Positions 35,401 through 43,795 are shown, numbered from the stretch's first letter. The stretch: DNA of 64,000 bases from an uncultured Collinsella sp. (GCA_900540995.1 UQHO01000001.1:81044-145043), one strand, 5' to 3'. Notes: a model not told the origin generated them from the letters alone. Numbers and translations: made by a program.

Positions 35401-35928
35401 ATCCTCGACACTCTTGTTGGCCTGTTCGAGCTGATCGTTCAGGTCGCCCAGCTTCTTCTGCTGCTGCTCGGTCTTTTCGACGGCTGCCTTAAGTTCGTCG
35501 ATCTTCTCCTGAAGCGCGGCTACCTCGGCCTCGTTCTGCTCGGCGGCGTTATCGGTCACGGTCTGCGAGGCCTGATTCTTTTGCTGCTGCGCCTGCTTTT
35601 GAGACTGGCCTGCCGCGTCGGCCTTCTTTTGGGCGGCATCGTAGGCGGCCTGAGCGTCCTTGAGCTGCTTTGCCGACTCCTCGGCCAACTGGGCGGCTGT
35701 CTTTGCGGTTGCCTGGCTACCGGCGACGACAGCGCTCTCGATAGCGCTGTCGCCCTTCGCGACAGCACCGTTGTCGGCTGCCGGCGCGGCGATTGCCGCC
35801 AGCGGCGACATGAGCGGCTGAGCGATGAGGCCCGCCGTCAAAACAGTTGCGACGGCACGGTTGGCAACGCCTTTGACGTTGACGGCCTTGGCCCGAGGCT
35901 CAAAGTGCTGTGGACTATAGTTTGCCAT
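32458..35928 (-). CDS. 1156-residue cell-wall protein: coiled coil - CAP domain - coiled coil - LAQTG anchor
   Basis: Secreted and probably sortase-anchored. A signal peptide (residues 1-47, core VATVLTAGLIAQPLMSPLAAIAAPA) is followed by an Ala/Lys/Glu/Gln-rich coiled coil to about 450. Residues 453-700 form a CAP/SCP-like domain: LRMTAAAALNASYSSQYQ, HSHCYFDNAENLAGGG and ECGHYLSIIYSGMTAIGIAT have the expected order. A second coiled coil spans 705-1100, then Pro/Lys spacer, LAQTGDNS (about 1120), a hydrophobic helix and tail DRRRKQM. LAxTG suits actinobacterial sortases. The ATG at 35928 follows GGGAGAAAGCC. The role is probably adhesion or cell-wall work; this exact combination is not one I know. 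Confidence 0.85.
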   Translation of the reverse strand: MANYSPQHFEPRAKAVNVKGVANRAVATVLTAGLIAQPLMSPLAAIAAPAADNGAVAKGDSAIESAVVAGSQATAKTAAQLAEESAKQLKDAQAAYDAAQKKADAAGQSQKQAQQQKNQASQTVTDNAAEQNEAEVAALQEKIDELKAAVEKTEQQQKKLGDLNDQLEQANKSVEDKTQALKDAKAKQDEAKKALDDAQAKLEAMGMDEYEAAKKAVEDAQAKLDDANKAVTTAQDNLDQAKAAEASAQQEKQNTEAALTTAQAKKQETAAALAAATTARDNAQQKFNQAQAALDAAVSGTGVDLSALEAAKNAAAGELKTAQRELNAATDADATAQTNLQAAQAAVVAAQEKANAANAAVASARSAYDAANKEYKDAASKRDAAKTAYEQAQQTEADKKTAYDRLVEVCQQKRSEWDAASAETKSAEKAYDAANAEVEKLNKQIIDLKANMTVDQNVINQGIVGFMAHISTGSGFSAQQQANARDAQSMLTGASDKEPWYDSYVDQDMSRNTNPLSLEQLRNALTYLDTQNNLRKANGQSELCVSLRMTAAAALNASYSSQYQKHNYRLLHSHCYFDNAENLAGGGGAYTGGETEDTLGWPYTGLYTQEKQTFDKYVEQYGDDLDSHRYDLFYISDNYEDVDAECGHYLSIIYSGMTAIGIATGSGKGADSEVTAFDYSCYSDQADFTVSEFKKLMNDYIDSAYNAGGTQEQKAQLKQLQDKLSKAKQTLTTANASYQDAASKQAAAQNALAAANTDMNAAKGEYEQAKSATAAAKSAYDAAEAKLKGIDVKTPQAKLDAAKSKAATAQAALDKANATLADSKKKAADAAAHKAKARSACDAAKAKSDKANEAYDNATASVKDLAAKCDAAKTDLANKQGTLNDAKKADDTAQAGVDKAQAADVHAATALSGAKQAVAAKTQTLSDAQAKAKAAEDELATANKAFERFAGAQKAVDDAKTAYDAAVAGVADAQKQLEAANEAVVDANFEIVKAKAELASDEALKADLEAVDHKASLAAGTTGNEKLVKLNAAYARYKAAVDAAAGLKAALSDADAKLSDANDAYAAALAELGDAKDALAAAQAEYDKYHPKAEPQAKPQVAQAAAKAPVAKKKATSAALAQTGDNSALAGEVFVIGGITLVAAGVTLSDRRRKQM

Positions 35929-36235
35929 GGCTTTCTCCCTTTGATACGGATGTATCCATACGTATCAAACGGTAGCTGTCGATTTTTGAATTCTGTTGCG
36001 CAACATTGGCGACCAGCAAATTTTTTGAAATTCATGCTCCTGTGCTTCACAATTTCGTCACATTTGAAGGAGCTGGTGCATCATATTTTCGCGTGATGGA
36101 ATTGAGCCTGTGATTTGCATTTGCTCCCGCGTCATCCGTCCTATCGGATTCCGCATCGAGCAGGCACCCCGCCCGCCGCGGTGTAGAGTATGGGCGACGG
36201 GCGAGATATGCGGCCCGTGCCAGAACGAGGTGAAC

Positions 36236-37375
36236 ATGGAACTCGATAGACAACAGCTCAAGCGACTGCGTGAACGCCATCACCGGCGCCATGGCATCCG
36301 CCCTGCCCATAGTGAGGCTGCCGAACAGGCTGGTCGCTTTTTAAAGCGCGCATTCAACATTCGCGAGGGTCGCGCGCCCTACCACGTGATTCGCAAGCGC
36401 TTTGTAAACGGGGCACGCCTGACCGGCTCTCACCTATGCATCCTCATCATCGCCATGCTCATCGCGAGCATCGGTCTCGATATCGACTCGGACATCGCCA
36501 TTGTAGGTGCCATGCTCATCTGCCCGCTTATGGGCTCGGTCCTTGCCATGGCATACGGCATCGCCACGCTCGACCGCGAGATTACCCTTGAGGCCGTCGC
36601 GAGCTTGGCTCTACAGATGGCCTTTTGCCTGGTCACGTCCACGTTGTACTTTAAGCTCTCGCCCCTTGGCACCACCACGGCCGCTATCCTTGACAATTCG
36701 ACACCGACTGTGTGGGACCTTGCCGTCGCGCTCGCGGGCGGCTTTGCGGGCGGCCTGGGCAACTCGCGCGACCAGGAACCTGCCACGCTCATCGCCGGCG
36801 TGGCCGTGGCGACCGCGCTCATGCCGCCCCTGTGCGCGGCGGGCTATGGCATCGCCATCGCAAGCGGGTCGCTGTTTCTCTCGGCCCTCTACGAGTTTGG
36901 CATCAACGTTGTCTTTATCGCGCTGGCTGCCGAAGCCGTGCTGCTTCTTTTGCGCGTGCCGCTCAAGCGCGACCTCAACGGCGACGGCATTGTGACCGCC
37001 GAAGAAGATGCCGAGGTCGACGAGCTGTCACGCAAGGTGCGCCGCCGCATCATTGTGGGCACGGTAGTCTTTGCCATCCCCTGCATCGTTATGACAGCGG
37101 GGTCTATTGGCTCGGCGCAGGCCGGCGTGCAGGACGGCTACGGCGTCACCGAAACCACGCGCGAGCTTGCGGCGGTGCTGCCAGGCTTTAAGGATTACAC
37201 CGTCGCCGTCGAGACCTCGGCCACCGAAGGGGACGAGGGAGGCATTGTAGAGCGCGAAATCGTCGCCCATGTGACAACGAGCGAGGCGCTCGGGACGCAC
37301 GACCGCCACGTCGCCCGCAAGCTCATCGACCTCAATGTGCCCGAGCTCGATCGCGTGGAATTTGACGTAAAGTGA
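36236..37375 (+). CDS. DUF389 family membrane protein with EF-hand-like loop
   Basis: 379 residues. After a basic N-terminus come about seven hydrophobic segments with the DUF389 core SDIAIVGAMLICPLMGSVLA and SRDQEPATLIAGVAVATALMPPLC. A hydrophilic loop contains DLNGDGIVTAEE (about residue 248), which fits the calcium-binding loop D-x-N-x-D-G-x-V-x-x-x-E. The C-terminal 80 residues are soluble. The function of DUF389 proteins is unknown. The ATG at 36236 follows GAGGTGA. It is transcribed divergently from the surface protein gene. Confidence 0.85.
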   Translation: MELDRQQLKRLRERHHRRHGIRPAHSEAAEQAGRFLKRAFNIREGRAPYHVIRKRFVNGARLTGSHLCILIIAMLIASIGLDIDSDIAIVGAMLICPLMGSVLAMAYGIATLDREITLEAVASLALQMAFCLVTSTLYFKLSPLGTTTAAILDNSTPTVWDLAVALAGGFAGGLGNSRDQEPATLIAGVAVATALMPPLCAAGYGIAIASGSLFLSALYEFGINVVFIALAAEAVLLLLRVPLKRDLNGDGIVTAEEDAEVDELSRKVRRRIIVGTVVFAIPCIVMTAGSIGSAQAGVQDGYGVTETTRELAAVLPGFKDYTVAVETSATEGDEGGIVEREIVAHVTTSEALGTHDRHVARKLIDLNVPELDRVEFDVK

Positions 37376-37389
37376 TGCGGAGCGCGGCC

Positions 37390-37899
37390 CTACAGCTCGT
37401 ACTTGTACACGCGGTAGATGTACTTTTCGGCTTCCATCTCGTAGGTGGCGATGGGCAGACCGTAGCGATCGTACTCGGTGAAGGTCTTGGCCTGACCCGA
37501 TGCCACGAGCATGCTGTTCGAATTGCCGACGCGCTGCGCACTGCTAACGTAGCCCGAGAACGGCACCGCAATCTGGTCTTCGAGCTCGTAGGTGCGTGCC
37601 ACCTCGTCCACCGTAAAGATGCGCCCAAACGAACGCGAGCCGCGGCTGTAGTCGGTCACCACCGCGGCGCCCAGCTGGCCCCAGTCGAACTTGGGATAGC
37701 TTTCGGCCGCACCAAAGTTGTTGTCGTACAGCAGCACCTGGTAGCGACCGGTCGTTGCCGTGTCAGAACTCGGCAGATACGTCACGCTGTGCTGGCCCGC
37801 GTCGAGCGAAAAATCGCCTTGGGCCTGCAGCAATTTGCCCTCAAAGCCCGAGCCAGCCCAAAAATCGGGCAAGCCCACGGAAGGCTGTAGCAAGGTCAT
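37390..37899 (-). pseudogene. C-terminal fragment of an aryl-sulfate sulfotransferase-like protein
   Basis: 169 residues that resemble only the last third of bacterial arylsulfotransferases (ASST, normally 550-600 residues): AGQHSVTYLP with its histidine, QVLLYDNNFG, SRSFGRIFTVDEVARTYELE and SNSMLVASGQ follow the order of the beta-propeller end. There is no signal peptide, and upstream in the same frame no further family sequence is seen; a terminator for the next gene is there instead. So this looks like a 5'-truncated remnant, though a short functional gene cannot be excluded. Family assignment is from general pattern and is moderate. Confidence 0.5.
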
Positions 37900-37919
37900 T
37901 TGCGCAACATATGTCCAGC

Positions 37920-37958
37920 AAAAAACGGGTGGTAGCCGGTAATGGCCACCACCGTTTG
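37920..37958 (-). terminator. Terminator of the activase fusion gene
   Basis: Minus strand AAACGG-TGGTGGCC pairs with GGCTACCACCCGTTT (one bulge, one mismatch), followed by TTTTTT, 30 bases after the stop at 37986. Confidence 0.75.
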
Positions 37959-37985
37959 TCTCATATCTAGCCCAAAGCAGGCCAG

Positions 37986-40900
37986 TTACTTCTTAATGCC
38001 GCGTCCCAGACGCTCGGCGACCGACGCAACGGCCTCTTCGCTGGCCGGCCCGCAGCTCACGCAGCCGTCATGGGCACGCATCTGGCCGGTGACCTCGTCC
38101 ATCGCGAGCGGCGCCACCTTCTCGAGCTTAAAGCCCTTGCCAGCGCGCATGTTCTCCTTGGCCACGCTGATCATGAGCTTAATGCGGTTGAGCTGGTTGA
38201 CCTCGGAAGCGCCGGGGTCGTAGTCCACAGCGACGATGTTGCTCTCGGGGTGCTGGCGGCGCAACTCCTTGATCACGGCCTTACCCACCACGTGGTTGGG
38301 CAGGCACGCGAAGGGCTGCGTGCAGATGATGTTGGGCGCACCGTGGTCAATCAGATCGAGCATCTCGGCCGTGAGCAGCCACCCCTCGCCCATGTTGTTG
38401 CACACCGAAAGCACCGTGCGGGCTTTGTCCGCCATGGTGCCGATGCGCTCGGGCGCCTCAAAGCGGCGGGACTTTTCGAGCATCTCCTCCACCGGCGTAC
38501 GCATCCAGTCCACGAGCTTAATGAGCGCCTGCATGCCAGCGCGCGCCGTGGCAGAGCTCCCCAGCTCGTCCTTCTGCAGCTCGGCGTTGCTCATGGAGTA
38601 CAGGAAGAAGTCAAGCAGTCCCGGCACCACAGCCTCGCAGCCCTCGCGCTCGATGACATCGACCACGTGGTTGTTGGCCGTGGGATGGAACTTGACCAGG
38701 ATCTCGCCGACCACGCCCACGCGCGGCTTGGTGCCCTCGCCTACAAGTGGCATGGTATCGAAGGCGCGGATGGCCTCGCGAGCGAGCTTGGTGTAGTTGT
38801 GCCTGTTGAACTTGGGCGCCAGCTTGCGGGCGCGCGCCATGTACTCCTCGTAGAGTGCGTTGGCGGCACCGGGCGTGGCCTCGTACGGTCGGCAACGATA
38901 GAGCATCTGCATCATCACGTCGCCAAAGAGCACAGCGTACACGGCCTGCTTAAGCAGCGCCGGCGTCAGCTTAAAGCCGGGGTTGTCCTCACCGAGCGCC
39001 ACGGCCGAAAGCGAGATTACCGGGATCTCGGGGTGGCCGCTCTCGCGCAGGGCCTTGCGGATGAGCGCGATGTAGTTGGTAGCGCGGCAGCCGCCACCCG
39101 TCTGGCTGATGACCACGGCCGTCTTGGACAGGTCGTATCGACCGCTCTCGATGGCCTCCATGATCTGGCCCGTCACCAGAATCGACGGATAGCAGATGTC
39201 ATTGTTCACGTAGCGCAGGCCGGCCTCGACGGCGTCGTGGTCGGTCGAGGGCAGCAGTTCCAGGTTGTAGCCGGCACCCCGAAATACCTCTTTGACCAGG
39301 TCAAAGTGGATCGGCGCCATCTGAGGGCACAGGATGGTGTAGCCCTCGTCGCGCATCTGCTCGGTAAAGGGCACCTTGGACCACGCGGTCGAAGCACTCT
39401 CGCGCTGAGCCTCAAACGTGTACTTGCGGCTCGCGAACGCAGGGGCATCCGTGGAGGGCGCCACCGGCGCGGCATCGCCCTGCTCGTAGGGCTCGCCCGC
39501 GGCCGTGGCCTCGGCCAGGCGCTCGGCCTCCTGGTCCTTGAGCGCCGCCATGAGCGAGCGGATGCGGATGCGCGCGGCGCCCAGGTTGGACACCTCGTCG
39601 ATCTTGAGAACCGTGTAGATCTTGCCGCTGGCCTCCAGAATCTCCTGCACCTGGTCGGTAGTCAGGGCATCCAGGCCGCAGCCGAAGGAGTTGAGCTGAA
39701 TCAGATCCAGGTCGTTGCGCATCGTCACAAAACGGGCGACGGCGTACAGGCGGCTGTGGTACATCCACTGGTCGACGACGCGGATCGGGCGCTCGGGCTT
39801 TACCAGGTGCGCGAGCGAATCCTCGGTAAAGACTGCAAAGCCAAAGCTCGAGATAAGCTCGGGCAGGGCGTGGTTGATCTCGGGGTCGTTGTGGTAGGGA
39901 CGACCGGCGAGCACGATGCCGTGGCCGCCGTGGTCCTCGACCCACTTAAGGGCTTCCTCGCCCATGGTCTGGATATCCTCGTGGAAACGCGCATCGGCCT
40001 CAAAGGCGGCGTTGACGGCGGCATCGACCTCGGAGCGCGTGATCTTGGGTCCACGCACGCGACCGCGACCGGCCTCGGCGTCGGCCACGCGATCGACGGC
40101 GAGCACCTGGTACAGGCGGCGCTTGAGCTCGGTCTTGTCGTGATACGGCACAAACGGGTACAGAAACTCGATGTTCTGCTCGCGGATCTCATCGATATTG
40201 AGTGCCAGCGCCGTGGGGTAGCTCATAACGATGGGGCAGTTGTAGCAGTTGCCGGCGGTCGGATCCTCCTTACGCTCCCAGCGCACGCACGGCATCCAGA
40301 TGAAGTCGACATCGCGGTCGATAAGGTTCATCACGTGGCCATGACTCATCTTGGCCGGGTAGCACACGCTCTCGGACGGCATGGACTCGATGCCCGCCTG
40401 GTAGGTCTTTTTGCTCGACTGGTCGGACAGCTGCACGCTAAAGCCCAAGCGCGTAAAGAACGCGTGCCAGAAGGGGTAGTTCTCGTACATGTTGAGCGCG
40501 CGCGGGATGCCGACGGTGCCGCGCGGGGCCTCGTCGGGGCTCAGCACCTCGCGGTCAAAGAGCAGCTCGTTTTTCTTTTTGAAGAGATTGGGGGCCTCGG
40601 TCTTCTGCTTTTTGTGACCGGCGCCCTTCTCGCAGCGGTTGCCGGTAATGAAGCGCCTGCCGCCGCCAAAGTCGTTGACGGTGAGCTGGCAGTTGTTGGA
40701 GCAGCGGCCGCAGCGGACGTGCTTTTGCGTCACGGTGAGGTGCGCGATGTCCTCGGCCGAAAGGATGGTCGAGGTGCCGTCGGCGCCGGCGCGATCGCGG
40801 GCGAGCAGGGCCGCACCGTAAGCGCCCATGCAGCCAGCGATGTCGGGACGCACGGCGTGAACGCCGGTGAGCTGCTCAAACGCACGCAGTGTGGCATCGG

Positions 40901-42767
40901 ACATAAAGGTGCCGCCCTGGACGATCACCTGGCTGCCGATCTCCTTGGGGTCGCGCAGCTTAATGACCTTGAACAGGGCATTCTTAATGACGGAATAGGA
41001 CAGGCCGGCCGCGATATCGCCCACCGTGGCGCCTTCCTTTTGCGCCTGTTTGACGCGCGAGTTCATAAAGACCGTGCAGCGGCTGCCCAGGTCGACGGGG
41101 GCCTTGGCATGGATGGCGGCATTGGCGAACGCGCGCACGTCCATGTTCATAGAGACGGCGAAGCTCTCGATAAAGCTACCGCAACCCGACGAGCAGGCCT
41201 CGTTGAGCATGATGTGCTCGATGACGCCGTCCTTGACGCGCAGGCACTTCATGTCCTGGCCACCAATGTCCAGAATGAACTCGACGCCGGGCAGGAACGC
41301 CTTGGCGCCGCGCAGGTGCGCGACGGTCTCGATCTCGCCGGAGTCGGCCTTGAGGGCCTCGATGAGCAGCGCCTCGCCATAGCCCGTGGTGGTCACGTGG
41401 CCGATGGTGCAACCAGCGGGGATGTGGTTGTAGAAATCGGCCATGATGACCTTGGCCGTGCCCAGGATGTCGCCGTTGTTGTTGCCGTACCAGGTGTGCA
41501 ACAGCTGGCCGTCCTCGCCCACAAGCGCAGCCTTCATGGTGGTGGAGCCGGCGTCGATGCCGATGAACACGCGGCCGGTGTAGCCTTCGAGTTTGCCCTT
41601 GGGGACGACCTCGGTGTCGTGGCGACCCTTGAACTCGGCAAAATCCTCGTCGGTGGCAAAGAGCGGATCCAGACGCTCGACCTCGGCACCCTGCGTATCA
41701 CCCAGGGCATCGATGGCCTCGATGAGCTGCGGGAACGTACTGAGCTTATTGGACTCGTGCGCCATGGCGGCGCCGCTCGCCACAAACAGGTGAGCGTTTT
41801 GGGGCACGATACGGTGCTCTTCGTCCAGGCCGAGCGTGAGGTAGAAGCGGTGGCGCAGCTCGGAGAGGTACTGCAGCGGGCCGCCCAGGAAAGCGACGTT
41901 GCCGCGGATGGGACGGCCGCACGCCAGGCCCGAGATGGTCTGGGTCACGACAGCCTGGAAGATGGAGGCAGCCACGTCCTCGGGGCGAGCGCCCTCGTTG
42001 AGCAGTGGCTGGACGTCGGTCTTGGCAAAGACGCCGCAGCGGCTGGCGATGGGATAGATGGTGGTAGCGTTGGCCGCGAGCTCGTTGAGGCCACTGGCAT
42101 CGGTGTGCAGCAGGGTTGCCATCTGATCGATGAACGCGCCCGTGCCACCGGCGCAGGTGCCGTTCATGCGCTGCTCGATGCCGTTGTCGAAGTAGATGAT
42201 CTTGGCGTCCTCGCCGCCCAGCTCGATGGCGACATCGGTGGCCGGGATGAGGGTCTCGACGGCACGCTTGCTGGCGATGACCTCCTGGACAAACTCCAGG
42301 TCGAGCCACTGGGACAGCAGCAGACCGCCCGAGCCGGTGATTGCACAGGTCATCTGGGCCGTCGGCAGCACGGTCGCAGCACCCTCGAACAGGTCACGGG
42401 CGCAGGCACGGACATCGGTGTGATGACGCTGATACTTGGCGTAGACAATCTGGTTGTCGTCGTTGAGCACGGCGAGCTTAACGGTGGTGGAGCCCACGTC
42501 GATGCCCAGGTGCAGGTTACCGCGGGCGGCCTCGGGGTTGAAGATTGCGCCTTCGGGGGTCTGGGCGGCGGCTACGGGCTCAGCGGCGGTGGCGGGCTCG
42601 CTGACGACGGACGTCTCCCCTGCCACGTTCTTGGCATCGGCAACTGCCTCGGCAACTTTCTCGGCAGCTGCGGTCGCGGCCTTCTGCGCAGCATCCACCA
42701 CGGCGGGTGCAGCCTCACGCGCGGCAGCGACCATACGGTCCTTAATGCCCTCGACGAGTTTGCTCAT
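37986..42767 (-). CDS. Giant 2-hydroxyacyl-CoA dehydratase activase-related fusion protein
   Basis: 1593 residues. After an Ala-rich start come two ASKHA activase domains of the HgdC/BcrA type: LHLGIDVGSTTVKLAV (residue 80), IELGGEDAKIIY, NGTCAGGTGAFIDQM; then GIDAGSTTMKAALV (400), DIGGQDMKCLRV, NEACSSGCGSFIES. CxxC-type cysteines of such activators bridge an Fe4S4 cluster. A link with CGRCSNNCQL (about 688), a DUF2229 domain (GIPRALNMYENYPFW, 750) and an HgdB-like C-terminal third (CPQMAPIHFD, GVVGEILVKFHPT) follow. Proteins of this layout occur in clostridia and coriobacteria; the substrate is unknown. The tetR gene ends 11 bases upstream, so they form one operon. Confidence 0.88.
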   Translation of the reverse strand: MSKLVEGIKDRMVAAAREAAPAVVDAAQKAATAAAEKVAEAVADAKNVAGETSVVSEPATAAEPVAAAQTPEGAIFNPEAARGNLHLGIDVGSTTVKLAVLNDDNQIVYAKYQRHHTDVRACARDLFEGAATVLPTAQMTCAITGSGGLLLSQWLDLEFVQEVIASKRAVETLIPATDVAIELGGEDAKIIYFDNGIEQRMNGTCAGGTGAFIDQMATLLHTDASGLNELAANATTIYPIASRCGVFAKTDVQPLLNEGARPEDVAASIFQAVVTQTISGLACGRPIRGNVAFLGGPLQYLSELRHRFYLTLGLDEEHRIVPQNAHLFVASGAAMAHESNKLSTFPQLIEAIDALGDTQGAEVERLDPLFATDEDFAEFKGRHDTEVVPKGKLEGYTGRVFIGIDAGSTTMKAALVGEDGQLLHTWYGNNNGDILGTAKVIMADFYNHIPAGCTIGHVTTTGYGEALLIEALKADSGEIETVAHLRGAKAFLPGVEFILDIGGQDMKCLRVKDGVIEHIMLNEACSSGCGSFIESFAVSMNMDVRAFANAAIHAKAPVDLGSRCTVFMNSRVKQAQKEGATVGDIAAGLSYSVIKNALFKVIKLRDPKEIGSQVIVQGGTFMSDATLRAFEQLTGVHAVRPDIAGCMGAYGAALLARDRAGADGTSTILSAEDIAHLTVTQKHVRCGRCSNNCQLTVNDFGGGRRFITGNRCEKGAGHKKQKTEAPNLFKKKNELLFDREVLSPDEAPRGTVGIPRALNMYENYPFWHAFFTRLGFSVQLSDQSSKKTYQAGIESMPSESVCYPAKMSHGHVMNLIDRDVDFIWMPCVRWERKEDPTAGNCYNCPIVMSYPTALALNIDEIREQNIEFLYPFVPYHDKTELKRRLYQVLAVDRVADAEAGRGRVRGPKITRSEVDAAVNAAFEADARFHEDIQTMGEEALKWVEDHGGHGIVLAGRPYHNDPEINHALPELISSFGFAVFTEDSLAHLVKPERPIRVVDQWMYHSRLYAVARFVTMRNDLDLIQLNSFGCGLDALTTDQVQEILEASGKIYTVLKIDEVSNLGAARIRIRSLMAALKDQEAERLAEATAAGEPYEQGDAAPVAPSTDAPAFASRKYTFEAQRESASTAWSKVPFTEQMRDEGYTILCPQMAPIHFDLVKEVFRGAGYNLELLPSTDHDAVEAGLRYVNNDICYPSILVTGQIMEAIESGRYDLSKTAVVISQTGGGCRATNYIALIRKALRESGHPEIPVISLSAVALGEDNPGFKLTPALLKQAVYAVLFGDVMMQMLYRCRPYEATPGAANALYEEYMARARKLAPKFNRHNYTKLAREAIRAFDTMPLVGEGTKPRVGVVGEILVKFHPTANNHVVDVIEREGCEAVVPGLLDFFLYSMSNAELQKDELGSSATARAGMQALIKLVDWMRTPVEEMLEKSRRFEAPERIGTMADKARTVLSVCNNMGEGWLLTAEMLDLIDHGAPNIICTQPFACLPNHVVGKAVIKELRRQHPESNIVAVDYDPGASEVNQLNRIKLMISVAKENMRAGKGFKLEKVAPLAMDEVTGQMRAHDGCVSCGPASEEAVASVAERLGRGIKK

Positions 42768-42778
42768 TGTCTCTCCTC

Positions 42779-43489
42779 TTAGTTGTTGGACTCGACGGTT
42801 GCGGCGGTGTCGGCCGCGTCCTCGAGCTGCAAGTTCAATAGCTTCATGCCGTATTCTGGCACGTTGATATCGATGGGTTGTCCATACAGGTCACCAGGGC
42901 GCACAAAAGCGAGCACCGTCATAATGCGCGCCATGGCCTCGGGCGATTCGGTGAGCCCACGCTCAAACCAGCGCTGAATCATGCCGACCTCGGCACTCAC
43001 GACGTAGGTGACGTAGTAGTCAAAGAACGTGCCCAGCGCCAGGCCCAAAATGCCCGTCTGCGCACGCGGCACCACAGCCTCACGAGCGGTGTCGATGATC
43101 CTTTTAATGAAGGCCTGGTCGCCGCCCGGACCCAACAGCGCACCGATTAAGTCGCGGTTGGCCGCAAGATAACGCAGCAGCTCAACCGAACCGGGCGCCG
43201 GCTCGAGCTCATCGATATTGTGATAGAGATCAGGCAGCTGAGCTGCAGTGATGAGCTCAATGCGCTCATGGATCTCGGCCAGCAAGCCGTCCTCGATTTG
43301 ATTGATAAAGTCGGGAATATCGCGGTAGTGCGAATAGAACGTGCGGCGCGTAAGGCCAGCGCGCTCGGTGAGCGACGCGACATTAATGCGCGAAAGGTCG
43401 CCGCTTTCGGCAAGCTCACTGGCAAGTGCCTGGCGAAGGGCACGCTGCGAGCGAAGGGACCGGCGATCGCATTTCTCGAGCTGGGACAA
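42779..43489 (-). CDS. TetR/AcrR family transcriptional regulator
   Basis: 236 residues. The N-terminal helix-turn-helix region reads RINVASLTERAGLTRRTFYSHYRDIPDFI, classical TetR; the C-terminal ligand domain is not recognisable by eye. The start codon is TTG at 43489, with AAGGAGGA six bases upstream, and no ATG in frame gives the conserved helix. It is first in the operon with the activase fusion, and palindromes at 43511-43555 directly upstream are probable operators, so it likely represses itself and that gene. Confidence 0.88.
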   Translation of the reverse strand: MSQLEKCDRRSLRSQRALRQALASELAESGDLSRINVASLTERAGLTRRTFYSHYRDIPDFINQIEDGLLAEIHERIELITAAQLPDLYHNIDELEPAPGSVELLRYLAANRDLIGALLGPGGDQAFIKRIIDTAREAVVPRAQTGILGLALGTFFDYYVTYVVSAEVGMIQRWFERGLTESPEAMARIMTVLAFVRPGDLYGQPIDINVPEYGMKLLNLQLEDAADTAATVESNN

Positions 43490-43510
43490 GCGTCCTCCTT
43501 GTTACTCAGC

Positions 43511-43555
43511 CTGTGCGCTATTGCACAGTGCGAGTATTATTGCACACCGTGTGCA
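43511..43555. promoter_or_regulatory. Probable TetR operators
   Basis: Two related palindromes: CTGTGC-N6-GCACAG (43511-43528) and TGCACACCGTGTGCA (43541-43555, perfect). Both carry TTGCACA and are 28 bases apart by centre. They lie 22-66 bases before the TTG start of the TetR gene. Confidence 0.65.
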
Positions 43556-43578
43556 TCAACACGTAAAGGCAATAATTT

Positions 43579-43612
43579 GGATGTGACGAAGGGCAGTCCC
43601 TTTGTCACATCC
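43579..43612. repeat. Hairpin repeat with GGGCAGTCCC tip
   Basis: 15-bp stem GGATGTGACGAAGGG/CCCTTTGTCACATCC (one G-T pair) with loop CAGT. The TGTGAC-AAGGGNCAGTCCCTTTGTCACA core is the same as in 44017-44045, on the same strand, 438 bases away. Confidence 0.8.
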
Positions 43613-43666
43613 AGCGACCGCCTAGGTTGTGCCAGTTGTACCCGGCTTTTGGAGTGGCATTGCCGA

Positions 43667-43695
43667 TTGTTCAAAATGTCATTCGTGGGTAGAAT
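43667..43695 (+). promoter_or_regulatory. Promoter of the candidate antisense RNA
   Basis: TTGTTC, exactly 17 bases, TAGAAT, followed by AAT. It points toward the 3' end of the small membrane peptide gene, with no coding frame downstream. Confidence 0.6.
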
Positions 43696-43701
43696 AATGT
43701 C

Positions 43702-43795
43702 GACGGCAGCCCAAGTTGTAGCTAGCTGGGCAGCGCCGTTGTTTGCATTAGGGGGTCAACGCCTTAGCGGCGGCGACCCCTTCTGTTGCGCTTCG
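43702..43795 (+). ncRNA. Candidate antisense RNA to the small membrane peptide gene
   Basis: Starting about seven bases after the -10, the predicted transcript holds a hairpin (ACGGC and GCCC pairing with GGGC and GCCGT, 43703-43739) and ends at a second hairpin GGGGTC...GACCCC (43752-43780) followed by TTCTGTT. Its last 30 bases are antisense to the 3' end of the peptide gene, as in TxpA/RatA-type pairs. Only the pattern supports it. Confidence 0.45.

Noticed and set aside
34489..36096. 535-codon plus-strand frame full of Leu and Gly
   Set aside because: It is the antisense of the Ala/Lys-rich coiled coil of the wall protein, which produces Leu/Gly-rich sequence by codon complement.
38070..42782. 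1570-codon open frame on the plus strand
   Set aside because: It is the antisense of the activase fusion gene; long antisense frames are expected with GC-rich codon use, and the translation (runs of HVVG, LHHHV, GRGQQFQV) has no protein-family character.
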